NCBI GenBank assembly: GCA_963717385.1 | Contig: CAVQWE010000005.1 | Span: 248,001 to 312,000 of the forward strand | From: Sva-07 sp963717385 | GTDB taxonomy: Bacteria > Actinomycetota > Acidimicrobiia > Acidimicrobiales > Ilumatobacteraceae | Length of the DNA: 64,000 nt | Direction: 5' to 3' | Position numbers and translations under genes: made by a program | The notes under the pieces: generated by a model | The model's input: only the letters and a program-made list of their open reading frames with translations | Databases searched by the model: none | Told to the model about the DNA's origin: nothing | Shown here: in pieces, positions 17,086 to 24,720 of the stretch | Position numbering within the stretch: position 1 is the stretch's first letter | Layout of the letters: each line of letters starts with the position of its first letter

Positions 17086-18351
17086 TCACCCGAGGTCGAA
17101 CAGGTCGCGCATGGCAGCGGCATTTCGCTCGCCTTGCGGTGTGCCCGCTTGCGCCTTGAGCCGCACCGAGGGCTCGTGCAAGAGCTTGGCGACGATGGCC
17201 TTGGTCAACGATTCGACCGCATCGAGCTGGGCCGGGTCGAGTTCGGCCAACCGGCCGGCGAACCGCTCGACTTCGGCGCCACGCACCCGATCGGCCGCAC
17301 CGTGCATCAACGCAACGAGGGGGGCAGCCTGGCGCGCTGTGGAATCGACGAGGAAACGTTCGGTCTCCTCGGCGACGATGACCCGAACACGTTCGGCCTC
17401 GGCTGCGCGATGTGACAGGCCACGATCGGCCCAGTCGCGTAGATCGTCGAGATCTGCGAGTGTGACACCCGGGAGGTCGCCGACCGACGGGTCGACGTTT
17501 CGTGGCACACCGATGTCGACGATGTGCAGCGGCCGGACCGAGGCGCTGTTCGAGCGTGCGGCGGCGACGAGGTTCGTGGTGAGCACGGCCTCGTCGGCAC
17601 CCGTGCCGACGACGATGACATCGGCGGCGGCGACGGCTTCGGACAGCCGATCGAAACCAACCGAGACCCCATCGACTCGTTCGGCGAGGGCCGATCCGCG
17701 ATCGGAGGTCCGATTGGCCACCAGGATCTCTGCACCACCTGCTCGGCGCAGGGCCACAGCAACGCCTTCACCCATCGAACCGGCACCGACGACGAGCACA
17801 CGGCGGCCACCGAGATCACCGACGACGTCGGTGATCATCTCGACAGCGGCATGGCTGATCGATGCGGTACCCCGGGCGATCCCGGTTTCGGTGCGGGCAC
17901 GTTTCCCGGCACCGAGGGCGCTGCGGAACAACTGGTTGAGCGTCGAGCGGGACGCTCCCTCCTGCTGGGCCACGTCCCAGGCCGAACGAACCTGGCCGAG
18001 GATTTCGCTCTCGCCCAGAACGGCCGAATCGAGACCAGCGGCCACTTCGAGCAGGTGGGTGACCGCAGCGGTGTCGTGCTGGCTGTACAGGTGCGGCGTC
18101 AACTCGTCGATGCCGAGCCCGCCGAGTTCGCAGAGCATGTCGCGTACGTCGCCGTAGGCGCCGTGGAACAGTTCGGCGACGACGTACACCTCGGTGCGGT
18201 TGCAGGTCGACAGGATGACCGCTTCGCGCACGTTGTCGCGCTGGGCGAGCCCGTTCACGGCCTTGGCGAGGCGATCAGGCGAAATCGTGACGCGCTCGAG
18301 GAGAGCCAAGGGCCCACTGCGGTGGTTGACGCCGACGACGAGAATGGACAT
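17086..18351 (-). CDS. hemA: glutamyl-tRNA reductase
   Basis: First enzyme of the C5 route: NADPH-dependent reduction of glutamyl-tRNA(Glu) to glutamate-1-semialdehyde. The catalytic Cys lies in VILSTCNRTEVY; GVNHRSGPLALLER and GESEILGQVRSAW are family motifs; VLVVGAGSMGEGVAVAL is the NADPH site. The protein has 421 residues, normal length. ATG 18351 is 12 nt after the rex stop. The rex stop TAG with the next three bases (TAGGGT) again matches TANNNT, 9 nt from this ATG, so hemA may have its own internal promoter besides the rex promoter. Confidence 0.97.
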   Translation of the reverse strand: MSILVVGVNHRSGPLALLERVTISPDRLAKAVNGLAQRDNVREAVILSTCNRTEVYVVAELFHGAYGDVRDMLCELGGLGIDELTPHLYSQHDTAAVTHLLEVAAGLDSAVLGESEILGQVRSAWDVAQQEGASRSTLNQLFRSALGAGKRARTETGIARGTASISHAAVEMITDVVGDLGGRRVLVVGAGSMGEGVAVALRRAGGAEILVANRTSDRGSALAERVDGVSVGFDRLSEAVAAADVIVVGTGADEAVLTTNLVAAARSNSASVRPLHIVDIGVPRNVDPSVGDLPGVTLADLDDLRDWADRGLSHRAAEAERVRVIVAEETERFLVDSTARQAAPLVALMHGAADRVRGAEVERFAGRLAELDPAQLDAVESLTKAIVAKLLHEPSVRLKAQAGTPQGERNAAAMRDLFDLG

Positions 18352-18363
18352 TCGGCAACAACC

Positions 18364-19068
18364 CTACGCCGTCACACCACGTCGCGGCTCGCCGGGCACG
18401 ACACGAAGTCCGGCCGCCGGTGCCGCCGTTGCCCGACGCTGTTCGTAGTAGCTCAGGATCTGCAGTTCGACCGCCAGATCGACCTTGCGCACGCTGATGC
18501 CATGGGGCACCCCGATCACGCAGGGCGCAAAGTTGAGCAAACTGGTGACGCCAGCACCGACGAGCGCATCGGCTGCTTCCTGGGCAGCCCCGCCCGGCGT
18601 GGCGATGACACCGATCGAGATGTTGCGAGCCTGGACGACCTTGGCGAGTTCGTCGAGGTGACGAACTCGAACGCCGCCGATCACCGAACCGACCTTGCTC
18701 TCGTCGACATCGACGATGGCGCCAACGGGAAAACCCCGGTCGCCGAAGCCGTTGTACCCGGCGAGCGCCTGGCCGAGATTGCCCGCACCCACGATGACGA
18801 CGTGCCAATCGTGCGTCAGGCCGAGCTCACGACGGATCTGGAACACGAGGAACTCGATGTCGTAGCCGACACCGCGGGTGCCGTAGCTGCCGAGATAGCT
18901 CAGGTCCTTGCGAACCTTGGCGGCGTTCAGCCCCGCGAACTCAGCGAGTTCTTCGGACGAGATGCTGGTGACGTTGGCCTCGAACCGCTCCGAGAGGATC
19001 CGCAGGTACACCGGCAGCCGGGCCACGGTCGCTTCGGGGATGCGGCGTCGTGCTCGTTGACCAGCCAT
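18364..19068 (-). CDS. rex: redox-sensing transcriptional repressor Rex
   Basis: A homodimeric NAD+/NADH sensor that represses target genes until NADH rises. The N-terminal winged helix includes SSEELAEFAGLNAAKVRKDLSY, with the conserved RKDLS recognition region. The Rossmann motif is VVIVGAGNLGQAL, followed by YNGFGDRGF and VIATPGGAAQEAAD. The protein has 234 residues. It heads the rex-hemA-hemC-hemD message, the same arrangement as in Streptomyces, where Rex represses its own heme operon. A matching operator sits next to its promoter, so autoregulation is likely. Confidence 0.95.
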   Translation of the reverse strand: MAGQRARRRIPEATVARLPVYLRILSERFEANVTSISSEELAEFAGLNAAKVRKDLSYLGSYGTRGVGYDIEFLVFQIRRELGLTHDWHVVIVGAGNLGQALAGYNGFGDRGFPVGAIVDVDESKVGSVIGGVRVRHLDELAKVVQARNISIGVIATPGGAAQEAADALVGAGVTSLLNFAPCVIGVPHGISVRKVDLAVELQILSYYEQRRATAAPAAGLRVVPGEPRRGVTA

Positions 19069-19077
19069 GAGCCGTCC

Positions 19078-19083
19078 ACGTTA
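19078..19083 (-). promoter_or_regulatory. -10 box TAACGT for rex-hem operon
   Basis: TAACGT lies 9 nt before ATG 19068, directly beside the candidate Rex operator. Confidence 0.5.
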
Positions 19084-19090
19084 GGCCGCT

Positions 19091-19106
19091 CGTGCACGTT
19101 TTCACA
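19091..19106 (-). promoter_or_regulatory. candidate Rex operator
   Basis: On the minus strand the site reads TGTGAA-AACG-TGCACG. The known actinobacterial Rex consensus is TGTGAAC-N3-TTCACA style, two inverted halves over 16 nt. The left half is perfect and the right half matches 4 of 6. It lies just upstream of the rex -10 box, where binding would block RNA polymerase. Confidence 0.55.
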
Positions 19107-19110
19107 AAGC

Positions 19111-20632
19111 TCAGGCAGGGACGACGCCGACGCGTAATGCGTCGTCGAGACTCCGGCGCACGAGCTTGCCTGACGCGTTGCGCGGCAGCGCATCGACGAA
19201 GATCACCTTGCTCGGACACTTGTAGCGGGCGAGGTGATCGAGCGAGTGCTCGATCAGTGCTTCTTCATCGACATCGGAACCGGGGGTGGTCACCACGTAG
19301 GCCTTGACGGCTTCGCCAGTGTGCGGGTGGGCGACTCCGACGACCGCCGCCTCGGACACCGCCGGGTGGGCCTCCAACATCTCCTCGACCTCGGCCGGGA
19401 ACACGTTGAAGCCCGACACGATGATGAGATCCTTCGATCGGTCGACCAGATAGAGGTAGCCGTCGTCGTCGGTGGTGGCCATGTCGCCGGTGTGCAGCCA
19501 ACCATCGCCGTCGAGGACTTCAGCGGTGGCGTCGGGGTCGCCGTAGTAGCCGGCAAACACGTTGTCGCCGCGTACCCAGACCTCACCGACATCACCGACG
19601 AGCGCCTCGCCGTTCCCGTTCACCAGACGGATCTCGACGCCGGCCAGCGCCCTGCCCACGGATCCGAATCGTGGCGTGACGCCGGTGGAGGTGGTGACGA
19701 TCGGCGACGCCTCGGTGAGCCCGTACCCCTCGCGGATCTCGATGCCGAACCGCTCGTGCATGGTGCGAGCAACACTGATCGGCAGACGCGAGGCACCGGA
19801 CAGCGCGAGGCGCACGGTGGCGAAGGCGGCGGGATCGAGCTCGTCGAAGTGGGCGAACGACCCCCAGAGCGCAGGCGCACCGGGGATGACCGTGATGCCG
19901 CGGTCCTGTGATCGACTGCACCGCCGTGGCGGGGTCGAACCGTTGGACGAGCACGATCGTGGCGCCGACGCGGAGCCCGAGGCCGACGACGACATTCAGC
20001 CCGAAGATGTGGAACAGCGGCAGCACCCCGTAGATCACGTCGTCGTTGCTGATGTGGCCCTCGGCGGAGAGGCTCTGCTCCAGGTTGGCCAGCAGGTTTG
20101 CGTGGGTCAGCATGGCGGCGCGCGGCGACCCGGCGGTGCCGCTGGTGAACATGAGTGCTGCGAGGTGAGCTCCCTCGACCTCGACGATGTCGACCGGGTC
20201 GGCGGCCAACAGATCGTCGAACGCGACCACATCGTCGATGCCCGCGATCGCCTCGGTGGTCACGGTTGCCTCGATCGACGGCGTGGCTGCCTGGTCGACC
20301 TGCGACCAGTTGGCTGCACCCAGCTTGTCGACGACCACGACACGGGCGCCGACCACTGCGAGTTCCGACTGCAGTTCGGGTCCAGGGCTCGAAGGATTGA
20401 GTGGCACCGCGACCGCACCCAGGCCGATGGTGGCGAGGTAGGCCACGACGAAGTGTGGAGAATTGCCGACGACGATCGCGACACGGTCGTCGACTCCAAC
20501 ACCTGTTGCGGCGAGTCCGCCTCGGAATGCCGCGACCTGTTGGCGCAGCTCGCCATAGGTGGTGACTCGATTCCGCCAGATGAGAGCGATCGAATCGTCG
20601 TCGTGACCGTCGATGATGTGCGCGAGATTCAC
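19111..20632 (-). CDS. acyl-CoA synthetase (AMP-forming), one frameshift
   Basis: ANL-superfamily ligase that activates a carboxylic acid through an acyl-adenylate. The P-loop A3 motif is LMFTSGTAGSPRAAMLTH; later motifs are YGLTEASP, GWLHTGDMATTDDDGYLYLVDRSKDLII and NASGKLVRR with the catalytic Lys. An extra base near 19909-19912 splits the ORF between FDPATAVQS and DRGITVIPG; correction gives 506 residues, a normal length. GTG 20632 is preceded by an AGGGGGA Shine-Dalgarno sequence. The best guess is a long-chain fatty-acid-CoA ligase. It ends just upstream of the rex promoter. Confidence 0.88.
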
Positions 20633-20727
20633 GGTGTCCCCCTGCGCAGCCCTCTGCCGCGCTCGAAACGAATCGTACTCGTCGCGTGTTGCCGCGCGTC
20701 ACCGTTCGAGACACGAACCCCGCAGGA

Positions 20728-20811
20728 TCAGAGGCTGAGGAGCGAAACGACGCCTGCCACGAGGATGACCAGCAGCAGCAGACCGAGCGTCAACGTGGTG
20801 GCGGGGCGCAT
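20728..20811 (-). CDS. 27-residue single-span membrane peptide
   Basis: A very short gene. The sequence starts MRPATTLTLGLLLLV and continues ILVAGVVSLLSL to TGA, so nearly the whole peptide is one transmembrane helix after an Arg/Pro N-terminus. It has its own TAGCCT box exactly 6 nt before ATG 20811, which overlaps the stop codon of the SAM hydrolase gene. It lies 95 nt before the acyl-CoA ligase start and may belong to the same message. It resembles other small hydrophobic regulators only in size; its function is unknown. Confidence 0.55.
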   Translation of the reverse strand: MRPATTLTLGLLLLVILVAGVVSLLSL

Positions 20812-20817
20812 GCCGCG

Positions 20818-20823
20818 AGGCTA
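20818..20823 (-). promoter_or_regulatory. -10 box TAGCCT built on the SAM hydrolase stop codon
   Basis: The TAG stop of the gene at 20821-21699 forms the first half of TAGCCT; 6 nt then separate it from ATG 20811. Confidence 0.5.
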
Positions 20824-21699
20824 CCCCTGCTGGCGTCGCAGCGTCACCGGCTGGGTGATGCCGTCACCGGTCGATGCCGTGAGGGTGACCTGGTCGCCGA
20901 CATCGAGGCCGAGTTCGTCGGCGGCGGACCGCTGATCCATCGCCACAGCGAGCAGCCCCGACGAGTCGAGCACCAGGCCGACGGCGCCTCCGACGAGTTC
21001 GGCGAACGACGTTGCCAGGGTGGCGCTTCGCACTGCGCCGCCGGTGGGATCGGTCGGCGAACTGCATCGGACATCGATCCGCGAGCCGAAGCCCTCGGGC
21101 AGGTCGTCGGGTCCGACGTTGAGCTGAGCGTTGCCGTACCGGTCGACCCAGAGGACCTGCGCGATCACGGTGTCGTCGTCGGCTTGCGCCAGCGCGACGA
21201 CGCCGGGCAGCAGCAGGTCGGCATCGACCAGGTCACCGAGCTCGGTCAGATCGACGCCATTGCAGAGCTGAGCAGCGACCGGAGCGAACACGTCACGTCC
21301 GGCAAACGTGGCACCCGGCGACGGCAGGTGCCACTGGGTGTTGGTCAGCTCGACTGCGCGTCCAGCTCCACCCGCCAACGCGACCGCAGGGGCGAGCAAC
21401 CCGTTGTCCGGGCCCACGAGCACCCCATCGCCGTCAGCCACCTCGACAGCGATCGCACGGCGAGTGGTCGCAACACCCGGATCGACGACGGCGAGCACCA
21501 CGCCGGAAGCGACGTAACTGATACTGCGAGCGAGCGCGAGCGAACCGGCGCGAACGTCGAAGGGGGCGACTCCGTGGGTGAGGTCGATCACACGGGCATG
21601 CGGTGCGAGATCACGGATCACCGAGTGGACGACCCCGACGAACTCGTCAGCGGTGCCGTAGTCCGAGAGGAACGACACCGTTTCGTAGCGACGACCCAT
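20821..21699 (-). CDS. SAM hydrolase (SAM hydroxide adenosyltransferase, DUF62)
   Basis: Cleaves S-adenosylmethionine with water to adenosine and methionine; relatives are the chlorinase and fluorinase. FLSDYGTADEFVG is the N-terminal substrate motif, VVDPGVATTRRAIAVE and GPDNGLLAP are family landmarks, and VDRYGNAQLN marks the second domain. The halogenase-specific loop is not evident, so hydrolysis rather than halogenation is expected. The protein has 292 residues. ATG 21699 is set by a TAGGTT box 6 nt upstream. A free-standing house-keeping gene; its natural role in cells is poorly understood. Confidence 0.88.
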   Translation of the reverse strand: MGRRYETVSFLSDYGTADEFVGVVHSVIRDLAPHARVIDLTHGVAPFDVRAGSLALARSISYVASGVVLAVVDPGVATTRRAIAVEVADGDGVLVGPDNGLLAPAVALAGGAGRAVELTNTQWHLPSPGATFAGRDVFAPVAAQLCNGVDLTELGDLVDADLLLPGVVALAQADDDTVIAQVLWVDRYGNAQLNVGPDDLPEGFGSRIDVRCSSPTDPTGGAVRSATLATSFAELVGGAVGLVLDSSGLLAVAMDQRSAADELGLDVGDQVTLTASTGDGITQPVTLRRQQG

Positions 21700-21705
21700 G
21701 GGGCG

Positions 21706-21711
21706 AACCTA
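21706..21711 (-). promoter_or_regulatory. -10 box TAGGTT for the SAM hydrolase gene
   Basis: TAGGTT is followed by 6 nt and ATG 21699. Its first three bases are the stop codon of the 33-codon ORF upstream. Confidence 0.55.
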
Positions 21712-21810
21712 CTGCGAACCGGCCCGAGACGCGACAAGGGCCGGTGCCAACCCCCCGATGGCACCAGCCCTGTCGGCGCTGCCCGCCGTTTCCGGCGGAC
21801 GCGTCTCCAC
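21709..21810 (-). CDS. possible 33-residue leaderless peptide
   Basis: A short open frame, VETRPPETAGSADRAG then AIGGLAPALVASRAGSQ, from GTG 21810 to TAG 21709. TAAGGT ends exactly 7 nt before the GTG, the same layout as real genes nearby, and its stop codon is the start of the next gene's -10 box. There is no recognisable domain. A 6-bp hairpin (CCGCCG/CGGCGG) lies within its first codons. It could be a leader peptide or a chance ORF. Confidence 0.3.
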   Translation of the reverse strand: METRPPETAGSADRAGAIGGLAPALVASRAGSQ

Positions 21811-21817
21811 GAACGTC

Positions 21818-21823
21818 ACCTTA
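21818..21823 (-). promoter_or_regulatory. -10 box TAAGGT
   Basis: TAAGGT lies 7 nt before GTG 21810. It may drive the short ORF or a leadered message for the SAM hydrolase. Confidence 0.4.
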
Positions 21824-21934
21824 GGGCACCCGAACCCATGTGAAAAGTGGCACATGCAAAAAACAGCAATGAAATTCTCGACCTGCTCGATCGGGAATTG
21901 GCCACCGAGTCGTCGCAGCCGCTGGCGGACAGCG

Positions 21935-22729
21935 TCAGCCGAGTTCGCGGCTGCGAGTCGTGGCGGCGCGCACCGCCGCCGAGACCGCCCCGCGCAGGTC
22001 GCGGTCGCCGAGTGCTGCGAGCCCCGCTGCCGTCGTGCCATTGGGCGAGGTGACCATCTCACGCAGACGGGTGGGGTCGCCTTCGCGGTCGAGCAAGGTG
22101 GCCGAGCCGAGCAGCAACTGTCGCACCACACGCTCGGCCATCTCCCGGTCGAGGCCCTCCTCCACCGCTGCATCGGTGAGCGCCTCGGCGAGCAGGAACA
22201 CGTATGCGGGGCCCGAACCGGCCACCCCGGTGAATGCGTCGAGGTCGACTTCGTCGACCTCGTCGACCGTGCCGACCGCTTCGAGGATCGAGCGCGCCCA
22301 CGCAACGTCATCGGCATCCGCTGCGTCGCCGGCAGCGATCGCACACGCGCCGAGCCGCACGAGCGCCGGTGTGTTGGGCATCGCTCGCACGACGGCGACA
22401 CCCGGCCCGGCGGCAGCTTCGATCGTCGCCAGGCGCACGCCAGCAGCGATCGACAACACGCGCCCCGCCCCTGCCTCGGAGACCGCGGCGGCCGCAGACG
22501 GAACACCGTCGGGCTTCACCGCCAGCACAGCGCCCGCACACGTTGGAACCGTGGCCACGACTGTCACGGTCGGGAAGAGCGAAGCCAGCTGCGCACGACG
22601 GGTGTCGTCGAGCTCGACCACACAGAGCGCCGACCCCTCGAACGCGCCCGAGTCGACCAGCCCACCGAGCAGCGCTGCGCCCATGTTGCCGCCACCGATG
22701 ATTGCGAGTTCACATGCCCGATCGTCCAC
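21935..22729 (-). CDS. proC: pyrroline-5-carboxylate reductase
   Basis: Last step of proline synthesis: NAD(P)H reduction of pyrroline-5-carboxylate. The N-terminal Rossmann motif is LAIIGGGNMGAALLGGL. VVRAMPNTPALVRLG and FTGVAGSGPAYVFLLAEALTDAAV are ProC signatures, and TSPNGTTAAGLAAL is the C-terminal motif. The protein has 264 residues. GTG 22729 is set by a TAGGTT box 6 nt upstream. The region above the promoter holds short direct and inverted repeats. About 100 nt after its stop the DNA is noticeably AT-richer than the surroundings. Confidence 0.95.
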   Translation of the reverse strand: MDDRACELAIIGGGNMGAALLGGLVDSGAFEGSALCVVELDDTRRAQLASLFPTVTVVATVPTCAGAVLAVKPDGVPSAAAAVSEAGAGRVLSIAAGVRLATIEAAAGPGVAVVRAMPNTPALVRLGACAIAAGDAADADDVAWARSILEAVGTVDEVDEVDLDAFTGVAGSGPAYVFLLAEALTDAAVEEGLDREMAERVVRQLLLGSATLLDREGDPTRLREMVTSPNGTTAAGLAALGDRDLRGAVSAAVRAATTRSRELG

Positions 22730-22735
22730 GCGCCG

Positions 22736-22741
22736 AACCTA
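22736..22741 (-). promoter_or_regulatory. -10 box TAGGTT for proC
   Basis: TAGGTT is followed by 6 nt and GTG 22729. Confidence 0.55.
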
Positions 22742-22754
22742 CCGCGCCAACCCG

Positions 22755-22837
22755 GAGCGATGAGCGAACAGCACCCCGCAGTGCGCCCCGCTCATCGGCT
22801 TGCGCGCTTGCCCGCCAGTGCGCCCCGCTCATCGCTC
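22755..22837. repeat. short direct and inverted repeats upstream of proC
   Basis: A 19-bp direct repeat (CAGTGCGCCCCGCTCATCG) occurs at 22779-22797 and 22816-22834. A 12-bp inverted copy pairs 22755-22766 (GAGCGATGAGCG) with 22826-22837. Three GCTCATCG cores thus lie within 83 bp, immediately above the proC -10 box. This could be an operator cluster or a structured 3' region. Confidence 0.6.
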
Positions 22838-22848
22838 GGGCAGTGCTG

Positions 22849-22911
22849 GGTGTTGTCCGGGCGGGAGGAAGTGGGACCGACTCCCCCGAGCGCACCCGCC
22901 CGGACACCACC
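22849..22911 (-). terminator. long 17-bp stem hairpin downstream of the YbjN gene
   Basis: Arms 22849-22865 and 22895-22911 pair over 17 positions with one mismatch around a 29-nt loop. It lies 46 nt past the YbjN gene stop on the minus strand. There is no T-tract, so it would be a Rho-type or processing hairpin. Confidence 0.5.
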
Positions 22912-22956
22912 ACAGTGGGCGGTGGGTTCGGCGAACGGGAACGCGACCTCGTGGGC

Positions 22957-23415
22957 TCAACCGAAGCGGCTGCGGAATCCGATGCGCAACATGGCCTGGA
23001 AACACTGCTCGACGAGTGCGTAGAGCGTGCCGAGCGCCCGGTCGAGTTCGGCGCGAGTCACCTGCGCCACCGGCATCTCACCGCGCAGGAACACGGCGTC
23101 TTCGATCCCGATCGAGAAGTGCGCTCCGATCTGACTGTCGTTGCGTCGCAGCAGATGCTCGAACAGCTCGGCTTCGTTCTCTTCCGGTGCTGGCATGACA
23201 TAGGTCTCGTACCGCAGCATCCGCTGGCCGAGCGTGAGCCACACGGTGGTGAACTCCTTGTCGTCGCCACGCATGCGGACATACCAGCGAACCGCACCAT
23301 CGTCGGCGCGGTCGAGCGCCAGGATGTGGTCATGTTCGGCTGCCAACTCGGCGAGCCACGAATCGATGCGCCGGTCGAGGTCGGCGAGTTGTTCGGAGTC
23401 GTACACGTCGGTCAT
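22957..23415 (-). CDS. YbjN-domain protein
   Basis: A cytosolic 152-residue protein of the YbjN / type III secretion chaperone-like fold, equivalent in position to M. tuberculosis Rv0487 beside mshA. WYVRMRGDDKEFTTVWLTLGQRMLRYETYVMPAPEEN is the first half of the domain, with FSIGIEDAVFLRGEMP in the second; the C-terminal helix is LYALVEQCFQAML. The start ATG 23415 shares a base with the mshA stop (TGATG), so the two are translationally coupled. Its role in mycothiol metabolism is not known; the pairing across actinobacteria suggests a functional link. Confidence 0.8.
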   Translation of the reverse strand: MTDVYDSEQLADLDRRIDSWLAELAAEHDHILALDRADDGAVRWYVRMRGDDKEFTTVWLTLGQRMLRYETYVMPAPEENEAELFEHLLRRNDSQIGAHFSIGIEDAVFLRGEMPVAQVTRAELDRALGTLYALVEQCFQAMLRIGFRSRFG

Positions 23416-24626
23416 CAGCACGACACCAATTCGTTCACGGTGAGATCCCCGTAGAGGCGGCGCAAGCGGGCAGCGGCGAAGCTCCACGTGTACCGCCGGG
23501 CTCGCTCGACCGCCGCGACCGACATCCGCGCTCGCAACACATCGTCGCGGAGTATCCCGTCGACCGCAGCGGCGTAGTCGTCGGGATCGCGACCGATGAT
23601 CAGGCGGCCGGTGCGACCGTCGTCGACCAGACTGAGCAAGCCGCCCACCGCACTGGCAACGACCGGGATGCCACACGCTGCCGCTTCGAGCGCGACCAAT
23701 CCGAAGCTCTCACTGCGGCTCGGAGCGAGCACGACGTCGGCAGCTCGGTAGTAGGTCGACAAGATGTGATGGGGCTGCGGCTCGACGAAGATCACCCGGT
23801 CGTGCAAGCCGAGTTCGTCGACGAGTGCGTGGGCCCGGAGCGTTTCGACGTCGCCCTCGAGCCCGCTCGCGCCGCCGACGATGACGAGCTGTGCACGCCG
23901 ATCGGACAACGACGCCAGCGCCCTGATCGCGACGTCGGGCCCCTTGAGCGGCTGGATCCGTCCGACGAACAACAACAGTGGGCGGTCGATGTCGAAGTCG
24001 AGCGCCCGACGAGCGCCTGCCTGATCTCCCGGAGCGAAGAACGCGTGCTCGACGCCCGGCGCGATGATTTCGAGGCGGCCCTGTGGATCGCCGAAATGCA
24101 GTCGGAACTGATCGGCTTCTTCCTCGCAGCTGACGCAGATCGCGTCAGCACAGTTGACGATCTCGGCCTCGGCACGATCGCGCCACACCGGCTCGGGGTC
24201 ACCGTGGGCGGCCTTCACTCGCGCCAAGGTGTGGAACGTCGTCACGAACGGCACGTCGAGTTCGTGCTTGAGCCGATGCCCGACCACACCGCTGAGCCAG
24301 TAGTTGCCGTGGATCACGTCGGGTCGTTCGTTGCGGGCGAACCAGTCGAGCACGCCGTGTCGGAACTGGTCGGTGACCTCGGGCAGCGCCTCTTTCGGAA
24401 GGTGATGCGGACCGGCGGGAATGTGCACCACTCGGTGGCCCGGTTCGACCACGACCTCAGCGGGCAGGCCGGCACGGTCGGTACGGGTGAACGTGGTGGT
24501 TTCGACGCCCGCCTGAGCGAGAGCAGAACCCAGCTCGCGGACGTACACGTTCATCCCGCCGCTGTCGCCGGAGCCCGGCTGCAGCAGGGGTGAGGTGTGG
24601 AGGGAGATCACCGCGGCCCGTTGCAC
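23415..24626 (-). CDS. mshA: D-inositol-3-phosphate glycosyltransferase, mycothiol pathway
   Basis: Transfers GlcNAc from UDP-GlcNAc to 1-L-myo-inositol-1-phosphate, the first committed step of mycothiol synthesis. GT4-family landmarks: SLHTSPLLQPGSGDSGGMNVYV at the acceptor site, VPFVTTFHTLARVK, LLLFVGRIQPLKGPDVAI, and the donor-site APSRSESFGLVALEAAACG. The protein has 403 residues. GTG 24626 was chosen because it lies directly before the conserved N-terminus; more upstream codons add a Pro/Gly-rich non-conserved run. Mycothiol is the actinobacterial glutathione substitute, tying this gene to the SigH/RshA-type thiol stress pair at 1-2 kb. Confidence 0.93.
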   Translation of the reverse strand: MQRAAVISLHTSPLLQPGSGDSGGMNVYVRELGSALAQAGVETTTFTRTDRAGLPAEVVVEPGHRVVHIPAGPHHLPKEALPEVTDQFRHGVLDWFARNERPDVIHGNYWLSGVVGHRLKHELDVPFVTTFHTLARVKAAHGDPEPVWRDRAEAEIVNCADAICVSCEEEADQFRLHFGDPQGRLEIIAPGVEHAFFAPGDQAGARRALDFDIDRPLLLFVGRIQPLKGPDVAIRALASLSDRRAQLVIVGGASGLEGDVETLRAHALVDELGLHDRVIFVEPQPHHILSTYYRAADVVLAPSRSESFGLVALEAAACGIPVVASAVGGLLSLVDDGRTGRLIIGRDPDDYAAAVDGILRDDVLRARMSVAAVERARRYTWSFAAARLRRLYGDLTVNELVSC

Positions 24627-24720
24627 AACCCCGCCGACGATAACAACGCGATCACGGTTCCCCGTGCCCGGGGCATTCGGAACCAGCGCGGCCCAGGGAC
24701 CAGGGCTGGGGGATCCGCGG

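Noticed and set aside
21847..22053. Plus-strand ORF beginning MAHAKNSNEILDLLDREL near the AT-richer gap
   Set aside because: The first 30 residues look protein-like, but there is no -10 box or Shine-Dalgarno sequence, and the rest is antisense to proC with Arg/Pro-rich sequence.
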